The position numbers and the translations under genes are program-made. A DNA stretch of 7,007 nt from Prevotella sp. (lineage in GTDB: Bacteria > Bacteroidota > Bacteroidia > Bacteroidales > Bacteroidaceae): contig JAJQAI010000138.1 of NCBI GenBank assembly GCA_021203915.1, positions 1 through 7,007 on the forward strand. Direction: 5' to 3'. This document shows positions 1 to 5,981 of this stretch, in pieces. Under the pieces are notes generated by a model. That model did not search any database. It was not told the DNA's origin and worked only from the letters and a program-made list of their open reading frames with translations. Each line of letters starts with the position of its first letter. Positions within the stretch are counted from its first letter, which is position 1.

Positions 1-22
1 ATAATTAACTTAGCATTCTAAA

Positions 23-1330
23 ATGAAACAAACAGACGTTAGGTTACCCGAAGGAAAATTGGGAATCTTATGTGTGGGGTGCGGAGCTGTTTCAACAACT
101 TTCATGACGGGAGTGTTTATGACGCGCCGCGGTTTAGCCAAACCTATCGGTTCAATGACACAATATGACAAAATCCGAGTAGGTAAAGGCGAAGAAAAAA
201 AATACCTTCATTATGGAGAGATTGTTCCACTAGCAAAACTCGAGGATATAGTCTTTGGGACGTGGGACGTTTATCCACAAAACGCATATCAAGCTGCAAT
301 CTATGCTGAAGTGCTTAAGGAAAAGGATATCAATCCTGTAAGGGAAGACCTTGAGAAGATTGTTCCAATGAAAGCCGCTTTTGACAAAAACTACGCTAAA
401 CGTATTGATGGCGATAATGTCAAAGACTGCAAAACGCGTTGGGATATGGTAGAAGAACTTCGAGCAGATATTAGGCAGTTTAAACTTCAAAACGATTGTA
501 ATCGTATTGTAGTTATTTGGGCTGCTTCGACAGAGATTTATGTGCCTTATGATGAAAAAACGCATGGCACACTTAAGGCTCTAGAAGAGGCTATGAAGGC
601 TAATGATACTCAGCACATTGCTCCCTCAATGTGTTACGCTTATGCTGCTTTAATGGAGGGTGCTCCATTTATTATGGGTGCTCCAAATACTACTGTGGAT
701 ATTCCTGCTATGTGGGAGTTAGCCCAGAAGCAGAAGTTGCCAATTGCAGGCAAGGACTTTAAGACTGGACAAACCCTAGTTAAAAGTGGATTCGCTCCTA
801 TTATCTCCTCACGTTGCTTGGGACTGAGTGGATGGTTTTCTACTAACATATTGGGTAATAGAGATGGACTTGTTCTAGATGAGCCAGACAACTTTAGAAC
901 AAAAGAAGTCTCCAAACTTTCAACACTTGAAACTATCCTTCGCCCAGATGTACAGCCTGACCTTTATACTGATTACTTCCATAAGGTTCGTATAAACTAT
1001 TATCCTCCTCGTAATGACAATAAGGAAGGTTGGGACAACATTGACATCTTTGGATGGATGGGATACCCCATGCAGATAAAAATCAATTTCCTTTGCAGAG
1101 ACTCAATTCTTGCTGCCCCACTGCTACTTGACTTAACTCTTCTTAGCGATCTTGCAGCACGTGCTGGACGTTATGGTATTCAGCGCTTCTTAAGTTTCTT
1201 CCTAAAGAGCCCAATGCACGACTATACTAAGGGAGAAGAAGCTATTAATAATCTTTACCAACAGTACGCAATGCTTAAAAACGCCATTCGTGAGATGGGT
1301 GGATATGAGGCAGATGAGGAATTAGATTAA
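23..1330 (+). CDS. ino1: myo-inositol-1-phosphate synthase (inositol-3-phosphate synthase)
   Basis: This cytoplasmic NAD-dependent enzyme converts glucose 6-phosphate to 1D-myo-inositol 3-phosphate, the first step of inositol and inositol-lipid synthesis. The 435-residue protein opens with a Rossmann NAD-binding segment (residues 14-27, with VGCGAVS at 18-24). It then carries family motifs: GAPNTTVDIPAM (219-230), KDFKTGQT (244-251), STNILGNRDG (273-282), DSILAAPLLLDL (360-371) and FFLKSPM (392-398), whose lysine sits where the family has catalytic lysines. The length fits the Bacteroides-type enzyme rather than the longer eukaryotic form. The ATG at 23 is the first start after an in-frame TAG at 11-13; the A/T-rich leader has no Shine-Dalgarno sequence. 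The next gene begins 8 bases after the stop, so an operon is likely. In Bacteroides this gene is known to sit with inositol-lipid genes; none lies downstream here, and upstream is outside the window. The family call is secure. Confidence 0.95.
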   Translation: MKQTDVRLPEGKLGILCVGCGAVSTTFMTGVFMTRRGLAKPIGSMTQYDKIRVGKGEEKKYLHYGEIVPLAKLEDIVFGTWDVYPQNAYQAAIYAEVLKEKDINPVREDLEKIVPMKAAFDKNYAKRIDGDNVKDCKTRWDMVEELRADIRQFKLQNDCNRIVVIWAASTEIYVPYDEKTHGTLKALEEAMKANDTQHIAPSMCYAYAALMEGAPFIMGAPNTTVDIPAMWELAQKQKLPIAGKDFKTGQTLVKSGFAPIISSRCLGLSGWFSTNILGNRDGLVLDEPDNFRTKEVSKLSTLETILRPDVQPDLYTDYFHKVRINYYPPRNDNKEGWDNIDIFGWMGYPMQIKINFLCRDSILAAPLLLDLTLLSDLAARAGRYGIQRFLSFFLKSPMHDYTKGEEAINNLYQQYAMLKNAIREMGGYEADEELD

Positions 1331-1338
1331 TCTCTTCT

Positions 1339-2379
1339 TTGATTTTGGTTAAGAAAAAAACCATAGTTAAAATAACGTTACAATCGCTGCTTATTTTACT
1401 TGCGGCGATTGTAATTGTTTTATATAGACAATCTTTTAAGTATTTCTCTTTGGAGCAAATTAAAAATAGTTGCATTTTGCTTGAAGAGGAATCTTATTTT
1501 GAAATTCTTTCTTCTGATAAGGAGGTTTTGTGGTTTAGTTCCTTAGATGATAGTTTAACAATAAGGGGGCTCCGAGAAGAAAAGGACTCATTAAAATTAA
1601 AAAAGAATTTTACAGTTGGTTGTTGGGTCAATAAATTTAATATCCCCTTTTCCTCTCAAGGAAGAATCCTAACTATTAATCCCGATTCTTCGCAAGTGGT
1701 AAATCTTAAGAGAGCCTCAAAGGATATAAGAAAGTTTATAAGGAAAAATTTGACCAAAGAAGAAAAAAGCTTTAAATCCCTAGAGTTAAGCTATAAAGAG
1801 CTTGAAGAGTATATAAAGACTCATAAAAGTGATGATAGAGCCTATGATACAATCCTAGAGAGTTATCATTTAGTAAAAAAACGTCTTGAGGCTTCAAATA
1901 ATGTTTTAAAAGTACTTTCATCTGTCGCCTCTAAAAAGGTAAGTCTAAAGTTCCATCAAGAATATACTTTAAGAGTTAAGGATTCAAAAGGGGATACTAA
2001 AGAGATTCCCTGTAAACTTCTTTCGCGTGAAGAAACCTTTCCACAGGTGCTTATCCAAACTGTAAATCGAAAGAAGCCACATGATGCTACATCCCTTTAT
2101 TTTCATTCTTATTTTGAGCCAAAGATAAAGGAAAACGATAAAGTCATTATTTGTTCTTTTCCAGGAAGCACAGCTTTTGGATATAAGGCAGAAGAGGCAA
2201 AAAAGGAGACCTTTTTAGATGTGGTAACAAGTGGGGGAAGGCTCAAAATTCCTGAATATGTAGCACAAAGTGGTTCACCCGTATTTAGCACAAAAGGAGA
2301 ATTTTTGGGTATATATTATAAGGGGGAGATTTTGCGGCCTTCTTATTTTGGTATAGGATTTAAAAAGATATTACCATGA
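1339..2379 (+). CDS. Membrane-anchored trypsin-like (S1-fold) protein, probably a non-catalytic protease homologue; non-ATG start
   Basis: The function is unknown. The 346-residue product has a basic N-terminus and one hydrophobic segment (about 13-29), suggesting an inner-membrane anchor with the rest in the periplasm. The remainder reads like a divergent HtrA/trypsin fold. GRILTINPD (108-116) matches the strand that normally ends in LTNAH, but proline occupies the histidine position. AQSGSPVF (309-316) matches GNSGGPLF and keeps the serine (S311). No clear catalytic aspartate is seen. A charged, helical, probably coiled-coil stretch (about 124-196) lies between these halves. There is no ATG in frame between the upstream stop (TGA 1315-1317) and the stop codon, so TTG at 1339 is taken as start; TTG at 1345, giving MVKKK, is equally plausible. 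The gene lies 8 bases after the inositol synthase and overlaps the lysozyme gene by 4 bases. Its codons look more A/T-rich than those of its neighbours. The gene is real with good confidence; the fold assignment is moderate. Confidence 0.75.
   Translation: MILVKKKTIVKITLQSLLILLAAIVIVLYRQSFKYFSLEQIKNSCILLEEESYFEILSSDKEVLWFSSLDDSLTIRGLREEKDSLKLKKNFTVGCWVNKFNIPFSSQGRILTINPDSSQVVNLKRASKDIRKFIRKNLTKEEKSFKSLELSYKELEEYIKTHKSDDRAYDTILESYHLVKKRLEASNNVLKVLSSVASKKVSLKFHQEYTLRVKDSKGDTKEIPCKLLSREETFPQVLIQTVNRKKPHDATSLYFHSYFEPKIKENDKVIICSFPGSTAFGYKAEEAKKETFLDVVTSGGRLKIPEYVAQSGSPVFSTKGEFLGIYYKGEILRPSYFGIGFKKILP
2376..2379 (+). other. ATGA stop/start overlap coupling two genes
   Basis: The TGA stop of the S1-fold gene (2377-2379) shares bases with the ATG start of the lysozyme lipoprotein gene (2376-2378). 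Such 4-base overlaps usually mean that ribosomes finishing one gene begin the next, giving linked expression. No Shine-Dalgarno-like purine run is seen just upstream (the sequence there is AAAGATATTACC), which fits coupling and the Bacteroidota habit of initiating without one. Confidence 0.8.
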
Positions 2380-3593
2380 GAAGTCTCTTATTATCTTTTC
2401 TTACAGTTCTAATCCTTGTCTCTTCTTGTGGGGATAAACATAAATATACCCTTACCTCTAAAGGCTATGAGCTAAGACAGGGAGATAGTATTTACCTAGG
2501 GCAATTTTCCTTAGGTCAGTATGATGGCTATGGAGAACTTACTATTGGAGATAGCGTGGCTTACAAGGGTTGGTGGAAAAATGGAGTACGTCAAGGTTAT
2601 GGTATAATTACGGATTCTATAGGACAAGAAATCCTAGGTCTTTTTGATGCTGACACCTTAGTAAGGGGTGAAAAAAAACTTTCTTTTGGTGTATATAAGG
2701 GAGAGCTGGATTCTCTTTTAAGACCAACGGGTCAGGGTATTTATCTAGGCCTAGATGGAAGTTCTTATCAAGGGATGTGGCTTGAGGGTCTACCTAATGA
2801 TTTTGGATTTGCCTTTTCACCAAGTGGAGATTTAAGTTTAGGTGAGTGGGAAGATGGAAAATATTTAGGCGAAAGACTTTCCTTTACCGATGAAAGAATC
2901 TATGGTATTGATATTTCCAAATATCAACATGGTAAAGGTGCTATTTACTATCCTATTTTTTGGAAGAACTTACGCATTACTTATTTAGGAAGAAAAAACA
3001 CTAAGAATGCTCAAGGTAAAGTTAACTATCCCGTCTCCTTTATCTTTATTAAGTCAACCGAAGGAACAACCATTACAAATCCCCATTATCTTACGGATTA
3101 TAATGAGGCTAGAAAAAATGGTTATCTTTGTGGTGCTTACCATTTCTTTTCAGCTCATTCTCCTGCTATAGAGCAAGCTGAATACTTTCTTGAAAATACA
3201 AAGTTTTCCTCTGGAGATCTTCCACCAGTATTAGATCTCGAGCCCTTAGCTTGGCATATAAAGAAGATGGGAGGGGTTTTCTCTATGTTTAAAGAGATTC
3301 GCACTTGGCTTGACATAGTGGAAAAAAGAGTTGGCTTAAGACCAATACTATATGTAAATCAAAAGTTTGTAAACAAATATCTACCCCTTGCTCCTGATTT
3401 AATGGAAAAATATCCCATATGGCTTGCCCGTTATGATGAGTATAAACCCGATGTAAATCTTATTTTTTGGCAACTTTGCCCCGATGGAAGGGTAAATGGA
3501 ATACATGGTGAGGTAGACATCAATGTCTTTAACGGATATAAAGAGGAGTTTTTAGAATTTCTAGACTCTTTTTCTATAAGGAAGAAAAAATAA
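2376..3593 (+). CDS. Lipoprotein with MORN repeats and a C-terminal GH25 lysozyme (muramidase) domain
   Basis: This is predicted to be an envelope enzyme cutting the beta-1,4 bond between N-acetylmuramic acid and N-acetylglucosamine in peptidoglycan. Of 405 residues, 1-18 form a lipoprotein signal peptide with lipobox VSSC (lipid-bearing Cys18). Residues about 40-166 hold four or five MORN-like repeats, seen as YxGxW/F...GxG units starting near 40, 63, 107, 131 and 154, with a degenerate unit around 86-105. The GH25 domain spans about 176-395: YGIDISKYQ (Asp179), FIFIKSTEGTT (Glu229), GAYHFFSAHSP (253-263), PVLDLEP (Asp287 and Glu289), and EVDINVF (Asp381). All the acidic residues expected in the active site are present, so activity is likely. 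The ATG start lies within the ATGA overlap with the preceding gene, which points to translational coupling. Whether it remodels the cell's own wall, attacks other cells or serves a secretion apparatus cannot be told from this window. Confidence 0.93.
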   Translation: MRSLLLSFLTVLILVSSCGDKHKYTLTSKGYELRQGDSIYLGQFSLGQYDGYGELTIGDSVAYKGWWKNGVRQGYGIITDSIGQEILGLFDADTLVRGEKKLSFGVYKGELDSLLRPTGQGIYLGLDGSSYQGMWLEGLPNDFGFAFSPSGDLSLGEWEDGKYLGERLSFTDERIYGIDISKYQHGKGAIYYPIFWKNLRITYLGRKNTKNAQGKVNYPVSFIFIKSTEGTTITNPHYLTDYNEARKNGYLCGAYHFFSAHSPAIEQAEYFLENTKFSSGDLPPVLDLEPLAWHIKKMGGVFSMFKEIRTWLDIVEKRVGLRPILYVNQKFVNKYLPLAPDLMEKYPIWLARYDEYKPDVNLIFWQLCPDGRVNGIHGEVDINVFNGYKEEFLEFLDSFSIRKKK

Positions 3594-3623
3594 AGGTGGA
3601 AAAGTTTTAAGCCCTTCCACCTT
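3593..3623. terminator. Bidirectional intrinsic terminator between convergent genes
   Basis: AAGGTGGAA (3593-3601) pairs perfectly with TTCCACCTT (3615-3623), giving a 9-bp stem with five G:C pairs and a 13-base loop. On the + strand the stem is followed by ATTTTCTCT; on the - strand it is followed by TATTTTTTCTTC. It therefore has a T-rich tail for both the lysozyme gene and ackA, which converge here. Its position directly at the lysozyme stop codon supports the call. Confidence 0.8.
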
Positions 3624-3647
3624 ATTTTCTCTAGTTTATAGTAGTTT

Positions 3648-4841
3648 TTAAACTAATGCTGCGGTATCTGTTGCAATCATTAATTCCTCATCTGTTGGAA
3701 TCACGCAAACAGTAACCTTTGAGTCTGGAGTTGAAATTATAGCTTCATCACCATGAATGCCCTTGTTCTTTTGAGCATCAAACTTAACGCCCATAAATTC
3801 TAGACCCTTACATACATCCTCGCGCATTTGGGCTTGGTTCTCACCCACACCTGCGGTAAATACGATGATATCACATCCTCCCATTGCAGCAGCATAAGCA
3901 CCTACATATTTTTTAATACGATAGTTGTACATATCCAATGCTATCTTAGCGCGCTGGTTACCTTGTTCAACTGCAGCATCAACTTCTCTCATATCAGAGG
4001 AAACGCCTGTCACACCAAGAAGGCCACACTTTTTGTTTAGGAAGTTTGACATCCCATCAGCATCAAGGTTAAGTTTCTTTTCAAGGAAGGTAATAGCGCC
4101 ACCATCGATATCGCCACTTCTAGTACCCATCATTAAGCCCTCAAGTGGAGTTAGTCCCATTGATGTGTCAACACACTTGCCCCCATCAACAGCAGAAACG
4201 CTACCGCCATTACCAACATGGCAAGTGATTATCTTTTTTCCTTCGGCCTTAACACCTAGAAAATCACAAACTCTTTGTGATACATAGCGATGGCTTGTTC
4301 CGTGGAAACCATAGCGACGTACGCCATACTTTTCATATAGCTCATAAGGGATGGCATAGAGGTAAGAATGCGCTGGCATAGTCTGATGGAAAGCTGTGTC
4401 GAAAACACCTACTTGTGGTAATCCAGGCATAAGCTCACTTACGGCCATTACACCCTTAAGGTTAGCTGGATTATGCAGTGGTGCTAAGTCGCTAACTGAA
4501 GTAAAGGCCTCAAGAACCTCAGGGGTAAGAAGTACACTCTTGTTAAATTTCTCACCTCCATGCACCATACGATGTCCTACAGCATCAATTTCTTTCAAAT
4601 CCTTAATTACTCCAATTTCTGGGTCAGTAAGCAAGGAAAATATGAACTTTACGCCTTCTGTATGCTCTGGAATATCATGCATAATGGTTTTTTTCTCTCC
4701 CGTGGAGAGTTTCACCTTAACAAATGCTTCGTCAAGACCTACGCGCTCAGCGCCTCCAGAGGTCATAACCGATTTGTCATCCATATTGTATAATGCATAC
4801 TTAATGGATGAACTGCCACAATTTAAAACTAATATTTTCAT
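3648..4841 (-). CDS. ackA: Acetate kinase
   Basis: This cytoplasmic enzyme of the ASKHA fold transfers the phosphate of acetyl phosphate to ADP, giving acetate and ATP; it is the last step of the acetate fermentation route. The 397-residue length is typical. Seen motifs are LVLNCGSSSIKY (4-15, Asn7), GHRMVHGG (89-96, Arg91), FDTAFHQTMP (147-156, Asp148), RRYGFHGTSHRYVS (175-188, His180), HVGNGGSVSAVDGG (208-221), MMGTRSGDID (237-246, Arg241), FTAGVGENQ (328-336) and PTDEEL (382-387, Glu385). These match the catalytic residues known in the Methanosarcina enzyme, so activity is expected. The ATG start is fixed by the family N-terminus MKILVLNCGSS. It lies 21 bases downstream of pta on the same strand, with an A/T-rich, Shine-Dalgarno-free leader, and is probably cotranscribed with pta. 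Transcription should end at the stem-loop at 3593-3623. Confidence 0.98.
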   Translation of the reverse strand: MKILVLNCGSSSIKYALYNMDDKSVMTSGGAERVGLDEAFVKVKLSTGEKKTIMHDIPEHTEGVKFIFSLLTDPEIGVIKDLKEIDAVGHRMVHGGEKFNKSVLLTPEVLEAFTSVSDLAPLHNPANLKGVMAVSELMPGLPQVGVFDTAFHQTMPAHSYLYAIPYELYEKYGVRRYGFHGTSHRYVSQRVCDFLGVKAEGKKIITCHVGNGGSVSAVDGGKCVDTSMGLTPLEGLMMGTRSGDIDGGAITFLEKKLNLDADGMSNFLNKKCGLLGVTGVSSDMREVDAAVEQGNQRAKIALDMYNYRIKKYVGAYAAAMGGCDIIVFTAGVGENQAQMREDVCKGLEFMGVKFDAQKNKGIHGDEAIISTPDSKVTVCVIPTDEELMIATDTAALV

Positions 4842-4862
4842 AGTTTGTCTTTTTTAAAAATT

Positions 4863-5873
4863 TCAAACCTTTGCATCCATAGCTTGGCATGCTGTGATGG
4901 CAACCATCTTATATATATCATCTACTGAGCAACCACGGCTTAGATCGTTTACTGGACGAGCGATTCCCTGAAGAATTGGTCCGAGTGCTACAGCATCACC
5001 CAGTCTTTGAACTAGCTTATAGGCAATATTTCCTACCTCAAGGCATGGGAATACAAGTACGTTAGCCTTGCCTGCAATCTGGCTACCTGGAGCTTTCTTT
5101 GCACCTACTGATGGAACTAGGGCAGCATCAGCCTGGAGTTCACCATCAACTTTTAAGTTAGGATTCAACTGTTTTGCCAAACCTGTAGCCTCAATAACCT
5201 TGTCAACAACCTCATGTGTTGCACTACCTTTGGTTGAGAAACTAAGCATAGCTACACGTGGATCTTCGAATCCTGCTACAGACTTAGCTGTTTGTGCGGT
5301 ACAAACTGCGATTTGTGCAAGCTGTCCTGCATCAGGCATAGGGGTTACGGCTACGTCACCAACAACTAAAACACCATTCTCGCCATACTGTGGCTCTTTA
5401 GTAACTAGTAGCATTGCACCACTTACACAAGTTATTCCAGGTGAGCACTTAATAATCTGTAGGGCAGGACGCAAGGTCTCACCCGTTGTACTTAAAGCAC
5501 CACTTATCTGACCATCAGCATCGCCTGTCTTGATAATCATACAACCAAGATAAAGTGGATTCTTAACGAGCTCTCTAGCTTGCTCTATTGTCATACCCTT
5601 GCTTTTACGTAACTCAGCAAGTAAGGCTGCATACTCTTCGCTTTTAGGATTGTTCTCTGGGTCAATGATAGTGGCCTTTGAGATGTTTGAGAGTCCCCAT
5701 TGAGAAGCAAGTGAATTGATTTCCCTAGGATTTCCAATGAGAATAATGTTTGCCACGTCCTCTTTAAGCACCATATCGGCTGCTCTTAAAGTGCGCTCCT
5801 CGGTGGCCTCAGGGAGCACTATGCGCTGCTTATTACTCTTAGCACGCGCAATGATTTGCTGAACTAAATCCAT
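4863..5873 (-). CDS. pta: Phosphate acetyltransferase (phosphotransacetylase)
   Basis: This cytoplasmic enzyme exchanges CoA for phosphate on acetyl-CoA, giving the acetyl phosphate used by AckA. The 336-residue protein is the short PTA/PTB form, consisting only of the catalytic domain, without the N-terminal regulatory region of the long E. coli type. Seen motifs are IVLPEATEERTLRAA (18-32), SGALSTTGETLRPALQI (124-140), GDVAVTPMPDAGQLAQIA (172-189), MLSFSTKGSA (209-218), DGELQADAALVPSVGAKKAP (243-262), VLVFPCLEVGNIAYKL (272-287) and ARPVNDLSRGCSVDDI (305-320). Ser312, Arg313 and an aspartate at 318/319 correspond to the active-site Ser-Arg...Asp group described for the Methanosarcina enzyme. 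The start MDLVQQIIARAKS agrees with the family. It is first in a pta-ackA operon, with a candidate promoter about 50 bases upstream. Confidence 0.98.
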   Translation of the reverse strand: MDLVQQIIARAKSNKQRIVLPEATEERTLRAADMVLKEDVANIILIGNPREINSLASQWGLSNISKATIIDPENNPKSEEYAALLAELRKSKGMTIEQARELVKNPLYLGCMIIKTGDADGQISGALSTTGETLRPALQIIKCSPGITCVSGAMLLVTKEPQYGENGVLVVGDVAVTPMPDAGQLAQIAVCTAQTAKSVAGFEDPRVAMLSFSTKGSATHEVVDKVIEATGLAKQLNPNLKVDGELQADAALVPSVGAKKAPGSQIAGKANVLVFPCLEVGNIAYKLVQRLGDAVALGPILQGIARPVNDLSRGCSVDDIYKMVAITACQAMDAKV

Positions 5874-5921
5874 AGTCTAAAGTTTATAAGGTTTTTAAAT
5901 GTGTTTTTTCATGAAGCCTTG

Positions 5922-5929
5922 CAAATTTA
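5922..5929 (-). promoter_or_regulatory. Candidate Bacteroidota-type promoter (-7 element) for pta-ackA
   Basis: Read on the - strand, these bases are TAAATTTG, an exact match to the TAnnTTTG -7 consensus of the Bacteroidota primary sigma factor. The upstream -33 element (consensus TTTG) is only weakly represented by TTTC at 5951-5954, 21 bases away, within the accepted spacing. Transcription would begin near 5915, giving a leader of about 40 bases before the pta ATG. The exact -7 match in the correct place supports the call; the poor -33 lowers it. Confidence 0.5.
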
Positions 5930-5952
5930 GCGAAAATTCTTCTAAAATAAGA

Positions 5953-5967
5953 AAGCTAAAAGAGCTT
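5953..5967 (-). terminator. Weak candidate terminator after the NSS transporter gene
   Basis: On the - strand AAGCT-CTTTT-AGCTT forms a 5-bp stem with a 5-base loop, followed by TCTTATTTTAG. It sits about 15 bases after the transporter stop codon, where a terminator would be expected. The stem is short and has only two G:C pairs, so it may be fortuitous or only partly effective. It overlaps the weak -33 candidate of the pta promoter. Confidence 0.3.
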
Positions 5968-5981
5968 AATTTCAAGATTCT

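Noticed and set aside
230..915. Open frames on the - strand opposite the inositol synthase (230-565 and 640-915).
   Set aside because: They are fully antisense to a conserved enzyme and lack family motifs, so they are treated as chance frames.
2493..2874. Possible DNA-level tandem repeat, from recurring TATGG/GGAGA-like words.
   Set aside because: The recurrence reflects protein-level MORN units whose nucleotide sequences have diverged; there is no direct DNA repeat array.
3632..3655. Second inverted repeat, TAGTTTA/TAAACTA, beside the main stem-loop.
   Set aside because: The stem is only 7 A/T-rich pairs and overlaps the end of ackA; the G/C-containing stem at 3593-3623 explains termination better.
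3925..4287. Open frame of 120 codons on the + strand opposite ackA, with others at 3828-4040, 4396-4857 and 4560-4793.
   Set aside because: They lie wholly (or nearly so) antisense to a clearly conserved acetate kinase, and their translations show no recognisable domain; they are shadows of its codon pattern.
5068..5511. Open frame of 147 codons on the + strand opposite pta.
   Set aside because: It is antisense to a fully conserved phosphotransacetylase, is low-complexity and rich in Ser/Ala/Pro, and has no start context or partner gene.
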